Source: Flavobacteriales bacterium
GTDB lineage: Bacteria > Bacteroidota > Bacteroidia > Flavobacteriales_C > GCA-002722245
Direction of reading: 5' to 3'
Assembly: GCA_002722245.1 (NCBI GenBank)
Contig: PBLA01000029.1
Coordinates: 1-64,000, forward strand
Length of the DNA stretch: 64,000 nucleotides
The notes beneath the pieces are model-generated. The model was given only the letters and a program-made list of their open reading frames with translations, did no database searches and was not told the origin of the DNA. How positions within the stretch are numbered: position 1 is the stretch's first letter; the number at the start of each line of letters is the position of its first letter. A program made the translations under genes and the position numbers. Shown piece by piece: positions 14,820-24,238 of the stretch.

Positions 14820-17612
14820 ATGACTTCATTATTATCCAATCTTTCTAAGATATTTTCATTTGTAGGTCTATACTTTCTTTTTAACACTGGTGTTTTTGCT
14901 CAATGTGAGGGCGGGAAAGAGGACCATGGGCATGGTACATGGTATGTGAATTTAGAAGAAACAGATCACCCGTTATACACAGGTGTTGTTAGATGTTCGT
15001 TCCAAAGAGATGATATCGTAGGCGGTAAATATGGGGCATTAGATAAAGGGATGTTACAAGAAGATAATGATGCGAAATACTGTGGTATGTGTGTGGAAGC
15101 AACCGGGCCTGCAGGTTCAACTATTATTCAAATTGTAGATGAATGTCCAGATTGTTGGGATCGAAGTGCAGGTGGACAGATATTAACGGGTACAAATACG
15201 AAATTTGGAGATATTGATTTATCACCAGCAGCTTTTGAAGCTGTGGTAGGACATCAAGATATAGGAATTGGTGATTTTGATTGGCATGAGGTTTCATGTC
15301 CTTGGACAACTCCGATTGATATTATTGTAGAAGGTTCAAATCAATGGTATGCTAAAGTGATCATTTCAAACCATGTTAATCGAATCGCGAAAGTGGAGGT
15401 TCAGCAAGGAGGACAATGGATTTTGATGGAAAGAGGTGAAGATAATGGATGGGTTAAGGGGAGTATTAATGAAGCATCTAAATCTTTTAGAATAACTGAT
15501 ATCTATGGGAATGAAGTGATTGCAGAAGGGATAGATTTTACACAAAATCCTACTAATTCCAAGACTTCAATAAACGGTAATTTTCCAACTTGTAATAACA
15601 ACGGAGGAACAGACGGAGGAACAGACGGAGGAACAGACGGAGGAACAGATGGCGGAACAGATGGCGGAACAGATGGCGGAACAGACGGCGGAACGAATAG
15701 TGGTGATCCTTGTTCATCTCCAGGTTGGGAATTAGGAGAAACTTATCAAATTGGAAATAAAGTTTTGCACAATGGAAAAGTTTATTCGTTAACAGCAGCA
15801 GCTGCATGGGCAGGACAATCTGCCTATGAGCCTGGCGTTGGATGGGCTTGGGAACAAGCTTGGAAATTAGAAAATGAGACTTGTGGAAACACTGGCGGTA
15901 CAGATGGGGGAAGTTCGGGTGGTAATATCGGGTCGTGCGGATATCCTAACTACGAACAAGGTATGACGTTAGAAGTAGGTGATAAAGTTGAGCATAATGG
16001 AGGAGTTTACGAGGTGAAAGTAGCAACATGGGCAAGTCAAGGTGGTCCATATGAACCAGGAGTTGGATGGGCTCAAGGAGAAGCTTGGATTACGACAGGA
16101 GAAACATGTGATGGAAGTTCTGACGGTGGTAATACTGGAGGAACAGACGGAGGGTCAACAGACGGAGGGTCAACAGGTGGTTCATGTAACTACCCTAACT
16201 GGTCTTTAGGAATGGCTGTAGAAACAGGAGACAAGGTTGTTCACAACGGAAAGGTATATCAAGCAAAGGTTGGTTCTTGGGCCAGTGAGCCTAACACTGG
16301 TTATGAGCCAGGAGTTGGTTGGGCTCAGGAGAGTGCTTGGAGTGAAACAGGTGAAAGTTGTAGTGGTGGTGGAACAGGAGGCAGTACTGGAGGGTCAACA
16401 GGAGGAACTGATAGTGGTGGAACAGGAGGCAGTACTGGAGGATCAACAGGAGGAACTGATAGTGGTGGAACAGGAGGCAGTACTGGAGGATCAACAGGAG
16501 GAACTGATAGTGGTGAAACAGGAGGTAGTACTGGAGGATCAACAGGAGGAACTGATAGTGGTGAAACAGGAGGTAGTACTGGAGGATCAACAGGAGGTAG
16601 CACTGGAGGATCAAGTGATGGAACTGATAGCGGATCGAATGGTCAGGCTTGTTCCGATAAAAAAGATCATGGTCATGGAACATGGTATGTAAATTTAGAA
16701 GAAACAGATCACCCATTATACACAGGGGTTGTGAGATGTTCTTTTGAAAGAGATGATATTGTAGGCGGTAAATATGGAGCGTTGGACAAAGGAATGCTAC
16801 AGGAGGACAACAATGCCAAATATTGTGGAATGTGTGTTGAGGCTGATGGTCCTGCAGGTACTGCTATTATTCAAATTGTAGACGAATGTCCAGATTGTTG
16901 GGATAGAAGTTCAAGTGGACAGATATTAACGGGTACAAATACAAAATTTGGCGACATTGATTTATCACCTGCAGCGTTTGAAGCTGTTGTAGGGCATCAG
17001 GACGTTGGGATTGGTGATTTTGATTGGCATGAGGTTTCATGTCCATGGACAACCCCAATTCATATTATTATTGAAGGTTCGAATCAATGGTATGCTAAAG
17101 TTATTATTGGTAATCACAAAAATAGAATTGCTTCTGTTGAGGTTTCTGATAATGGTGGATCATCATGGGTATCAATGGAACGAGGAATGGATAATGGATG
17201 GGTGAAAGGAAGTTTGTCCTCTCCAACCAAAGAGTTGAAAATTACAGATATTTACGGTAGTGAAATTATCATGGAAAACGTTGATTTCTCTTCTACAATT
17301 ACAAAGAGAAAAGATAATGGAACAGAAAATTTCCCAGCTTGTGGTGAAGTAAAATCGTTGAATCTTCCAAATACATTGGACTACGTTACGGTTTTTCCTA
17401 ATCCTGCAAATACAAGAATTACTTTTGATGGTGTTGAGGAGGTTAAATTGATTGAGATCCTAAATGTAAATGGTCAGGTTCTTGCAAGTAAATCATTTAA
17501 TCGTAGTATGGCACAGATAGGGCTAGATATTTCGAAATTTCCAGCTGGAATTTATGTGGCTAAATTAACAGGATTGAATAATACAGGTGTAGTTAATTTT
17601 GTGAAAAAATAA
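14820..17612 (+). CDS. T9SS-sorted double-expansin protein with three CBM5/12-like modules
   Basis: A 930-residue secreted protein with a signal peptide (1-28). Order: expansin-like module 1 (29-258), a GGTD repeat linker (262-293), three CBM5/12-type modules (about 297-355, 372-430, 456-514; each with VxHNGxVY and a Trp-rich end such as YEPGVGWA), a 48-bp-repeat Gly/Ser/Thr linker (520-605), expansin module 2 (611-850) and a type A T9SS domain (FPNPANTRITF to VVNFVKK). The expansin modules have a DPBB domain with VDECPDCWDR and the conserved DLSP Asp (D133, D714), plus a D2-like half. Bacterial expansins loosen cellulose-containing walls without hydrolysis; CBM5/12 usually binds chitin or cellulose. 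The two expansin modules are nearly identical, which suggests recent internal duplication. Confidence 0.85.
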   Translation: MTSLLSNLSKIFSFVGLYFLFNTGVFAQCEGGKEDHGHGTWYVNLEETDHPLYTGVVRCSFQRDDIVGGKYGALDKGMLQEDNDAKYCGMCVEATGPAGSTIIQIVDECPDCWDRSAGGQILTGTNTKFGDIDLSPAAFEAVVGHQDIGIGDFDWHEVSCPWTTPIDIIVEGSNQWYAKVIISNHVNRIAKVEVQQGGQWILMERGEDNGWVKGSINEASKSFRITDIYGNEVIAEGIDFTQNPTNSKTSINGNFPTCNNNGGTDGGTDGGTDGGTDGGTDGGTDGGTDGGTNSGDPCSSPGWELGETYQIGNKVLHNGKVYSLTAAAAWAGQSAYEPGVGWAWEQAWKLENETCGNTGGTDGGSSGGNIGSCGYPNYEQGMTLEVGDKVEHNGGVYEVKVATWASQGGPYEPGVGWAQGEAWITTGETCDGSSDGGNTGGTDGGSTDGGSTGGSCNYPNWSLGMAVETGDKVVHNGKVYQAKVGSWASEPNTGYEPGVGWAQESAWSETGESCSGGGTGGSTGGSTGGTDSGGTGGSTGGSTGGTDSGGTGGSTGGSTGGTDSGETGGSTGGSTGGTDSGETGGSTGGSTGGSTGGSSDGTDSGSNGQACSDKKDHGHGTWYVNLEETDHPLYTGVVRCSFERDDIVGGKYGALDKGMLQEDNNAKYCGMCVEADGPAGTAIIQIVDECPDCWDRSSSGQILTGTNTKFGDIDLSPAAFEAVVGHQDVGIGDFDWHEVSCPWTTPIHIIIEGSNQWYAKVIIGNHKNRIASVEVSDNGGSSWVSMERGMDNGWVKGSLSSPTKELKITDIYGSEIIMENVDFSSTITKRKDNGTENFPACGEVKSLNLPNTLDYVTVFPNPANTRITFDGVEEVKLIEILNVNGQVLASKSFNRSMAQIGLDISKFPAGIYVAKLTGLNNTGVVNFVKK
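15603..15698 (+). repeat. 12-bp tandem coding repeats (GGTD linker)
   Basis: Eight or so tandem units of the type GGAACAGAYGGM encode the Gly-Gly-Thr-Asp linker between expansin module 1 and the first CBM. Neighbouring units are identical in groups (GACGGA, then GATGGC), pointing to slippage or unequal exchange within the gene. Confidence 0.8.
16377..16568 (+). repeat. Four 48-bp tandem coding repeats (GGSTGGSTGGTDSG linker)
   Basis: Four in-frame copies of a 48-bp unit encode GGSTGGSTGGTDSGGT (twice) and GGSTGGSTGGTDSGET (twice); a partial unit follows. They differ by very few bases. This is the linker before expansin module 2. It is coding, so it is not a CRISPR array. Confidence 0.9.
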
Positions 17613-17633
17613 ATGAATCTTTAATTTACTATA

Positions 17634-17659
17634 GCCGCTAAGTGATTAGCGGCTTTTTT
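17634..17659 (+). terminator. Rho-independent terminator after the expansin gene
   Basis: GCCGCTAA-GTGA-TTAGCGGC is a perfect 8-bp stem with a 4-nt loop, followed by TTTTTT. It lies 22 bp past the stop codon. Confidence 0.9.
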
Positions 17660-17685
17660 GTTTTACACTGGAAGGCTTATTTTAA

Positions 17686-17693
17686 TAAATTTG
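17686..17693 (+). promoter_or_regulatory. -7 element for the GT4 gene
   Basis: TAAATTTG fits TAnnTTTG and lies 16 bp before the start codon. The nearest upstream TTG (17658-17660) is 25 bp away, longer than usual, so only the -7 box is supported. Confidence 0.35.
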
Positions 17694-17709
17694 TTTTGGA
17701 TTTTATTTT

Positions 17710-18837
17710 ATGAAAATAGGTTTTGACGCGAAACGACTATTCAATAATTTCACGGGTTTGGGAAATTATAGTCGATCTCTTTTAAAAGATTTGAGCGGAT
17801 TAACTGCGTCCAATCAACTTTATTTGTATTCACCCAGCATTAAAGAGAACTCAACAACTTCGCCTTTTTTTGATGACCAAAATTATGTTTTGAAGTCATC
17901 AGAAAAATTATTCTGGCGTTCAAAAGGAGTTGTTAAGGATTTAAAGCGAGATGGGATAGATTTATACCATGGGTTAAGCAATGAAATTCCTTTTGGAATT
18001 CCTCATTCAGGGGTTAAATCAATCGTGACGATTCATGACTTGATTTTTAAAATTTATCCAAATACCTATAGGTATATTGATTCAAAAATTTATGATTTTA
18101 AATTTAAATATGCTTGTAGGAATGCTGATCGAATTATAGCGATTAGCGAGAGTACAAAAGCAGATATTATTCGTTTTTACGATGTCCCCTCTCAAAAAAT
18201 TGAGGTCATTTATCAAGCTTGTGACCCCCTATATTATCATCTGCAAACTAAAGATCAGATAGATGTGGTTCTTAAACGGTGCAATGTTCCTAGTCGGTTC
18301 ATGTTGTATGTGGGTTCTGTAATTGAACGAAAAAATCTATTAACTATTCTAAAGGCTCAAGAGCGATTGGATGCAAAATTGAGGATACCACTTGTTATTG
18401 TAGGTAAAGGTGACACATATCAAAAAAGAGTGGAGCACTATATCAAGGTCAACAGGTTGGAAAATCATGTTTTATGGTTGTCTAATATTTCTGATAATCT
18501 TGATTTACAAGCGCTGTATCAGGCTGCTGATATTTTTATTTACCCTTCAGTTTATGAAGGTTTTGGTATACCCGTTGTGGAAGCGTTACTTTCCAAAACT
18601 CCTGTAATTACTTCTAATTGCTCTTCATTACCCGAAGCTGCTGGCCCGAATAGTATTTGCATAGATCCGAATAATGTTGACGCTATGGCTCGTGCTATGA
18701 CGGATATTTTTACCAATGAAACCTTACGCGAGTCTATGATTCGTGAAGGGTTTATCTATGCTCAAGATAAATTCAATGGCATGAGTAATGCGAATAAAGT
18801 AATGAATCTTTATCAAAATGTCTTTAAGCATCTATAG
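17710..18837 (+). CDS. Glycosyltransferase family 4 (GT-B fold)
   Basis: A 375-residue cytoplasmic glycosyltransferase. The N-terminal acceptor domain begins MKIGFDAKRLFNNFTGLGNY, with the Gly-loop GLGNYSRSLL typical of GT4 mannosyl- or rhamnosyl-transferase-like enzymes. VTIHDLIFKIYP (about 108-119) and ADRIIAISESTKADI (about 139-153) follow. The donor domain has MLYVGSVIERKNL and the nucleotide-sugar motif EGFGIPVVEALLSKTPVI (283-300). There is no membrane segment. It transfers a sugar from an activated donor to a surface polysaccharide or lipid acceptor, but neither substrate can be named. It has its own likely promoter and is separated by a terminator from the expansin gene. It is not part of a visible polysaccharide cluster. 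Confidence 0.9.
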   Translation: MKIGFDAKRLFNNFTGLGNYSRSLLKDLSGLTASNQLYLYSPSIKENSTTSPFFDDQNYVLKSSEKLFWRSKGVVKDLKRDGIDLYHGLSNEIPFGIPHSGVKSIVTIHDLIFKIYPNTYRYIDSKIYDFKFKYACRNADRIIAISESTKADIIRFYDVPSQKIEVIYQACDPLYYHLQTKDQIDVVLKRCNVPSRFMLYVGSVIERKNLLTILKAQERLDAKLRIPLVIVGKGDTYQKRVEHYIKVNRLENHVLWLSNISDNLDLQALYQAADIFIYPSVYEGFGIPVVEALLSKTPVITSNCSSLPEAAGPNSICIDPNNVDAMARAMTDIFTNETLRESMIREGFIYAQDKFNGMSNANKVMNLYQNVFKHL

Positions 18838-18994
18838 TACCGTCAGTTGTGGTTGTTAAGGGATGAAATCATATATCTAAATTTTAAAGATATTCATGGT
18901 GATTAGCCTTTAGGGCTAAAATGAACAAATATCATTGGTAATGAATGATAATTTAGGATGTTGTTAGATTGTTATTAGGTTGATTTTTAGGTTT

Positions 18995-19024
18995 TTGACG
19001 ATTAACGTTATTTTATTAAATTTG
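18995..19024 (+). promoter_or_regulatory. Bacteroidota-type promoter of the beta-helix T9SS gene
   Basis: TTG (18995-18997), 19 bp, then TAAATTTG (19017-19024): an exact fit to the TTG-N19-TAnnTTTG promoter of Bacteroidota. It predicts an untranslated leader of roughly 150 nt before the ATG at 19179. The gene-free stretch 18838-19178 also holds a small hairpin, TAGCC-TTTAG-GGCTA (18904-18918), and TCGTT-GCCT-AACGA in the leader (about 19046-19059). Confidence 0.65.
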
Positions 19025-19178
19025 GGAGGCTCTGAATTTTATATTCTCGTTGCCTAACGAAAATAGAAGGATGAGCTTTTAAAATCATAGGGGGATTAAT
19101 AGAGCAAAATTGTTTATACCTAGATGAGCTTTTTTAATTGATGTGATTTTAAAATTAACTAACCTTAACGACATACTT

Positions 19179-22100
19179 ATGAAACTCAAAACTTTGTTTG
19201 CATTAGCAATCATAGGGCTGTTTTCAGCTTCTGCCTATTCAAATGTTTATTTGGTTAAAAATACAGCTGGCAATGCTTGGTGGCCAGAAGAAGGAGATGC
19301 AAATTCATTTAAAGCAGCCTTATTTGCTTCTAAAAATAACCCTGGAAGAGACACAATTCGTTTTGAATTATCGGGAGGTACTTCCGTATCTGCAGTAATG
19401 AATCCAATACCAATTACGACAGCTCATTCTGATTTATTAGTAGATGGATATTCAACAATTGATGGAAACCCGATAAAACTAACTTTTAGTTTTAGAGTTG
19501 AGGGATCGAATGTTGATTTTAAAGGAATAGATTTCCAAACGGTTAACAATCCATTAGAAGTTACAGGGAATAATATATCGGTAGACAATTGTACCTTTTT
19601 AGTTTCTGGAGCGGGTCAAAATGCAGTTTGGATAAGAGGAGGGAATAATTCCTCGATTACTAATTGCACTTTTACAAATTCAAAACAGCACGCCGTTTCA
19701 ATTGAAAATGGAGGAGGGCACACCATAAGTAATTGCTCATCAACAGGAAGTGTTGATGTAGCATTTATCACCAGAGGAACAGGAGGGAATACATTTACAA
19801 ATTGTAGCGCTTCTGATGGAGAGCATAATGGTTTTGGAATGTTATCACGTGATAATATTATAGAAGATTGCATATCTTTTAATAATGACAGATCTGGTAT
19901 TGCTGTTGATAATTCTACGGGTCAATCAAGTGGGAATATTATTAGAAGAAATCAAGTGTATGGTAACAATAGGGTGTTTTACATGGGTGCTGTTAATCCT
20001 TTATATGATCAGGCAGCTATTTTTACAGATGGACCTTCCACAGAAATTTATGAGAATTATATTTATGATAACGAGGCAAATGGGATCATGCTAAATGGCG
20101 CATTAGCCAATAATGGAGTGGTTAGAGACAATGTAATTGGAAGAAATAGTAGTGGAGACGAACTAGGAAATGGCTGGAATGGAATTTTTGTTCATACAGG
20201 TAGTAATGCTATAGTGGAAGATAATATTGTTGTGAATAATGGAACAGGAGATTCACATAATACCTATTATATGAAAGATCGGATTTCGGGTATTCGATTT
20301 CAAAATACTACTTCAGGAACTATTCAGAATAATTATGTAGGAACGGACGCGAACAAAACCAATGCGGGGAATGCTTTTGATGGAATAACTTTGTATCAAA
20401 ACACCACAAATACTGTGGTGACGAATAATGTTATTTGTTATAATGGATTTAGTGCCCCTAACTATGGAGATGGCGGAGGGCTCGCCCTAAGGGAGGGTTC
20501 TGGAAATGGAGTAGCAATAACAGCGAATTATATTGGTGCGCATGAGGATTTGTCTGATGGTGGAAATAATGATTATGGTATTTCCTTGGAGAGTGCAAAT
20601 AATGTAACTGTTGGAGGGGTAGATGTTGCTCAGAAAAATATAATTGCAAATACGAAAAACGCATCTTCAGGTGGGAATTATAACGGAAGAGGAATTTGGC
20701 TAGCGTTTAGTGGAACGACGGGGGCAGAGATATATAACAATGATATTACGAATAATGCTGGTCCAGGGATTGAAGTGATGGAAGGAGCCTCAAATAATAT
20801 TATAGGAGCCGCAGGGGATGGAAACACCATTACTGGGAATGAATTAGGAATAGTTGTAACAGGGAATTCTATTAACAATACCATGCGATACAATTCTTTT
20901 TCATGTAATGTCTCAAAAGGAATTTTGCTTGAGAATGGCGGGAATGAAGAGTATGGAAACAATGGAACTCCAAAATCAGTTTTGGTAAATACGAGTGATC
21001 CAAGAGTAGGTTTTGTATCAGGATTTGCTCCTTCGGCTAATGCATCAGTAGATATTTATGCGAAGGATTCGAATTGTGAATTGGAATGTGATGACCCAGC
21101 TAATCAAGGCGCTACATATGTTACAACGGTTTCCGCTTCGGCATCAATCTCGGGTAATGGGATGTATAGTTGGGAATATGATTTTGCTGGTGGAGGAAAT
21201 CAAGTAAACCAAGAAACCGTTATTGTTTTAGCAACGGAAAACGGATCAGCAGGAACCGTAAATACCTCTGAGTTTTCAATTTGTAATCTAGAATGTGATA
21301 CCCCTCAAAATGCATTAATTACGTCATCGGATTTAAGTTTTTGTGAGGGTGAAGAAGTGTCATTAGAAGCCAATGCAGATAATTTATCAGGATCAGTAAG
21401 CTACACATATGCGTGGTATTTAGGATCCATAGCAAATGATAATTTAGTAACCTCCAAAACAAACGATAATACCTATTCCACTGATGTAGCGGGAACATAT
21501 TTTGTTGTTGTGTCTAATCAACAAGACCCTGATGCGTGTTTTGATAATTCACCAGGTGTTACTGTGGTTGCAGATGTTTCTCCGATTACAAGTATACAAT
21601 CGTCTAATCCGGCCGGAGTTTGTGAAGGCGAGAGTGTTACGTTAAGTTCAAATGCTACAGGCTTGAATTTAGTGTATAGCTGGTCAACTGGGGCCTCTTC
21701 TCCAAATATTGTGACCAGTGAGGGTGGAACTTATTCGGTCACTGTAACGAGTACTTCAACAGGATGTGATGCATTGTCCTCTTTTGATTTAGTGGAAAAT
21801 AATAATCCTATACTGGCTTTGCCAGATTCTTTATTGTTTTGTCAAAGCGATTCTCTTGAAATTTCGGCAGGTGTATCAGGTTTAGAATACTTGTGGTCTC
21901 CCACAAATAATACTTCAGAATCTTTTTATATACAGAATTCAGGAACGCATCGTTTATTAGCTACCGATCCAATTTCTGGATGTGAAGCAAGAGATACTGT
22001 TGTAGCGCTACAGAGTCCTCAACCTAAGCCGTCTGTTACACTGCCCTCGGATTCAATATTATGTGAGTCTGAAGGAGAACAAATTGCAATTACAGCAAAT

Positions 22101-22538
22101 TATATTGCGTTTTTACCCGGAGAATTGCAATGGAGTGATGGGACATTAAATGAAGACTCTATTCTCGTATCGGATACGTTAGAGTATTGGGCGAAGTATA
22201 TTGATGTATATGGATGTGAAGGGGTAGATTCTATTAAAATCAGTAATTTTTGTATTCCTCCCGAGCCAGAGTTGCCTAATGTAGCTTCTGAGGATTCTCC
22301 TTTTACCCCAACAGGAGATGTTGCACCTGAGCAAATTCTTGAAAGTTCGTTAACGATTTATAACCGATGGGGATTAGAGGTTTTCGCTTTGAACTCCAGT
22401 GATGAATTACCTGTGTGGAAAGGGTATAATAAAAAGGATAATCCTTGTTCTTCTGGTGTTTATTATTGGATTTGGGAATTTACAGACAATACATACACTG
22501 AGAAACGTTACAATGGTTTTGTTCATTTCATTCGTTAG
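19179..22538 (+). CDS. Secreted right-handed beta-helix protein with type B (CHU_C) T9SS domain
   Basis: A 1119-residue protein from the ATG at 19179 (MKLKTLFALAIIGLFSASAY signal peptide). A GTG 36 bp upstream is less likely because it would bury the signal. Residues about 40-560 are parallel beta-helix repeats (many N-N-x-I-x-x-N steps such as GGNNSSITNCTFTNS and GNNISVDNCTFLV), a fold of polysaccharide lyases and adhesins. No lyase catalytic set is evident. Around 580-720 a beta-sandwich with paired Cys follows, then three PKD/Ig-like repeats (about 720-1000), each with C-G/E-x-x-V-x-L and WSTG/WSDG motifs. The end (LTIYNRWGLEVF ... GVYYWIWEF ... YNGFVHFIR) is a CHU_C-type gliding-motility sorting domain. 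It is likely a surface adhesin or glycan-active protein; substrate unknown. Confidence 0.85.
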   Translation: MKLKTLFALAIIGLFSASAYSNVYLVKNTAGNAWWPEEGDANSFKAALFASKNNPGRDTIRFELSGGTSVSAVMNPIPITTAHSDLLVDGYSTIDGNPIKLTFSFRVEGSNVDFKGIDFQTVNNPLEVTGNNISVDNCTFLVSGAGQNAVWIRGGNNSSITNCTFTNSKQHAVSIENGGGHTISNCSSTGSVDVAFITRGTGGNTFTNCSASDGEHNGFGMLSRDNIIEDCISFNNDRSGIAVDNSTGQSSGNIIRRNQVYGNNRVFYMGAVNPLYDQAAIFTDGPSTEIYENYIYDNEANGIMLNGALANNGVVRDNVIGRNSSGDELGNGWNGIFVHTGSNAIVEDNIVVNNGTGDSHNTYYMKDRISGIRFQNTTSGTIQNNYVGTDANKTNAGNAFDGITLYQNTTNTVVTNNVICYNGFSAPNYGDGGGLALREGSGNGVAITANYIGAHEDLSDGGNNDYGISLESANNVTVGGVDVAQKNIIANTKNASSGGNYNGRGIWLAFSGTTGAEIYNNDITNNAGPGIEVMEGASNNIIGAAGDGNTITGNELGIVVTGNSINNTMRYNSFSCNVSKGILLENGGNEEYGNNGTPKSVLVNTSDPRVGFVSGFAPSANASVDIYAKDSNCELECDDPANQGATYVTTVSASASISGNGMYSWEYDFAGGGNQVNQETVIVLATENGSAGTVNTSEFSICNLECDTPQNALITSSDLSFCEGEEVSLEANADNLSGSVSYTYAWYLGSIANDNLVTSKTNDNTYSTDVAGTYFVVVSNQQDPDACFDNSPGVTVVADVSPITSIQSSNPAGVCEGESVTLSSNATGLNLVYSWSTGASSPNIVTSEGGTYSVTVTSTSTGCDALSSFDLVENNNPILALPDSLLFCQSDSLEISAGVSGLEYLWSPTNNTSESFYIQNSGTHRLLATDPISGCEARDTVVALQSPQPKPSVTLPSDSILCESEGEQIAITANYIAFLPGELQWSDGTLNEDSILVSDTLEYWAKYIDVYGCEGVDSIKISNFCIPPEPELPNVASEDSPFTPTGDVAPEQILESSLTIYNRWGLEVFALNSSDELPVWKGYNKKDNPCSSGVYYWIWEFTDNTYTEKRYNGFVHFIR

Positions 22539-22550
22539 CTTTTGAATAAG

Positions 22551-22925
22551 TTAACAAACTTGGCTTACTATTCTTTCTTTTGCCATATGGCAAATTCGTT
22601 TTGAAAGACCCTTTGAATATTGGAAAAAGAATTGAAACTCTGTTGGGGTGAACTGACCTGCAATTAGATAGGTTAAAGAGGTTTTAAATTGTAGATTGTG
22701 TTTAAACAGTTGGTCAATGATTACCTTTTTTTCTTCTTGTGGTTGTTTTTTCCAATCAATTTTTAAATTGGATATTTGTTCGTGAAATCGCACAATCAAC
22801 AGATCGTTTTGAAGTTTTAATATTGGACGCAAAGTTTGATTTTGAAAGTTTTCTTCGGCTGAACAACTGTCCGAAGATATTTTTTTGATGGAAGGTCTGA
22901 TGTTTTTTCTTTGATCATTCTCCAT
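22551..22925 (-). CDS. Conserved hypothetical protein downstream of UbiB-like kinase
   Basis: A 124-residue soluble protein. The N-terminal 30 residues are polar and probably disordered. The rest is helical, with a conserved-looking core NQTLRPILKLQNDLLIVRFH and ISNLKIDWKKQPQEEKKVII, then a hydrophobic helix SLTYLIAGQFTPTEFQFFFQ. I recall uncharacterised Bacteroidota proteins with the same TLRPILKLQN block, but I cannot assign a function. Its start overlaps the end of the UbiB-like gene by 11 bp in a different frame, so the two are translationally coupled and probably act with the TetR gene upstream as one operon. Confidence 0.6.
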   Translation of the reverse strand: MENDQRKNIRPSIKKISSDSCSAEENFQNQTLRPILKLQNDLLIVRFHEQISNLKIDWKKQPQEEKKVIIDQLFKHNLQFKTSLTYLIAGQFTPTEFQFFFQYSKGLSKRICHMAKERIVSQVC

Positions 22926-24237
22926 TTGAATCAGGACTATAATTCATGGTGACAATATTTTTACTTTTAAGATCAAACATCAAATTGTATAACCCAAAAA
23001 ATGTTCTGTTCATATAAATGAAATGTTTAGATCCTCTTCCTCCATTTTGATTTCGCAGCTCTTTATCTTTAGATAGTTTTTCACCTAAAGCGACAATTTC
23101 TTGAAAAAATTCTTCATTTGAAAAATCAAAAGTTTCAGATTGAAAAGGTTTAGTGAATACAGATAGAAGTTCTGAAAAAATTGATTCAATAAATTGTTCT
23201 TCCTCAGGTGTGTCATCATCATAAAGCACTTCAAGTCGTTTTAAAATAGATTTAAATTGATTACTATTATTTCGATTTTCTTCCTTAACCAATTCGAAAT
23301 ACGGTGTGTAAAAATTATCTGGAATAGTTTTCAAACATCCAAAGTCCAATACAATCAAATTACAGTCTTTATCAACCAAAAAGTTTCCAGGGTGTGGATC
23401 TGCATGAAACTTTTTAAGCACGTGAAGTTGAAACATGTAAAAATCCCAGAGTGCTTGAGAAATTTTGTGAGCTTCTGGTGTACCAGCCATTCTTTCACAA
23501 AACGTAGATAGGTGTTCGCCCTCCATCCATTCCATAGTAAGGACTTTATCGGATGAAAATTCGGTATAATATTTTGGGAATATGATGTTTTTTAGTTTTG
23601 AACATTCAGATGCAAGAGTTTTACCTTGAATTAATTCATTATGATAATCAGTTTCTTCAAGAAGCTTATTTTTTACTTCTTGAAAATATACATCCGCATC
23701 TTTACTGGAGATGTTTAGTAATTTAAGCGCAAATGGTTTAACTAATGCTAAATCACTTGATATACTATTAGCTACACCTGGATATTGAATTTTAACAGCA
23801 AAATGTTCCCCATTTTTACTGGCCTTGTGAACTTGACCGATACTTGCTGCATAAATTGCATCAGAACTGAACGAATCAAAAATTTCGGATGGACTTTTTC
23901 CAAAGCTTTTTGAGAAAGTTTTAGAAATTAAGGGACCCGAAAGGGGAGGGACGGAAAATTGGGAAAGCGAAAATTTTTCAACATATTCTTTTGGTAGCAC
24001 ACTCTTATCCATACTCATCATTTGAGCAACTTTTAAAGCACTTCCTTTAAGATTTTTTAATCCATCATAAATATCTTCAGCATTATCCTCGTTTAGAATT
24101 TGATCGGCCTCTTCCTTGGATTTTGTAACTCTATTTGCATAGTATTTTACATAATTTCCACCCACTTTAGCGCCCGTTTTTATAATATTTGAAGCACGTT
24201 GTAATTTTGAGGTTGGTATGCTGTTGATTGTTTTCAT
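22915..24237 (-). CDS. UbiB/AarF (ABC1) atypical kinase-like protein
   Basis: A 440-residue ABC1/ADCK family protein. The N-terminal helix holds KGSALKVAQMMSMD (64-77), the KxGQ element with Ala in place of Gly. The nucleotide-binding A-rich loop is AASIGQVHKA (130-139), the catalytic Lys lies in FAVKIQYPG (K149), the catalytic loop is HADPHPGNFLV (278-288) and the metal-binding motif is DFG (298-300). The family supports isoprenoid-quinone or membrane-lipid homeostasis as ATPases/kinases; the exact client here is unknown. It sits 1 bp downstream of a TetR-type regulator and overlaps a hypothetical gene. All three lie beside lipid-related genes. Unlike UbiB, no C-terminal transmembrane pair is obvious. 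Confidence 0.9.
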   Translation of the reverse strand: MKTINSIPTSKLQRASNIIKTGAKVGGNYVKYYANRVTKSKEEADQILNEDNAEDIYDGLKNLKGSALKVAQMMSMDKSVLPKEYVEKFSLSQFSVPPLSGPLISKTFSKSFGKSPSEIFDSFSSDAIYAASIGQVHKASKNGEHFAVKIQYPGVANSISSDLALVKPFALKLLNISSKDADVYFQEVKNKLLEETDYHNELIQGKTLASECSKLKNIIFPKYYTEFSSDKVLTMEWMEGEHLSTFCERMAGTPEAHKISQALWDFYMFQLHVLKKFHADPHPGNFLVDKDCNLIVLDFGCLKTIPDNFYTPYFELVKEENRNNSNQFKSILKRLEVLYDDDTPEEEQFIESIFSELLSVFTKPFQSETFDFSNEEFFQEIVALGEKLSKDKELRNQNGGRGSKHFIYMNRTFFGLYNLMFDLKSKNIVTMNYSPDSNGE

Positions 24238-24238
24238 A

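Noticed and set aside
16377-16568. Regularly spaced repeats suggesting a CRISPR array
   Set aside because: Units are contiguous, in-frame coding 48-mers without unique spacers, inside a clear gene.
16325-16603. Pro-rich minus-strand open frame across the linker repeats
   Set aside because: It is the reverse complement of the Gly/Ser/Thr linker of the double-expansin gene; the plus-strand frame has signal peptide, domains and sorting domain.
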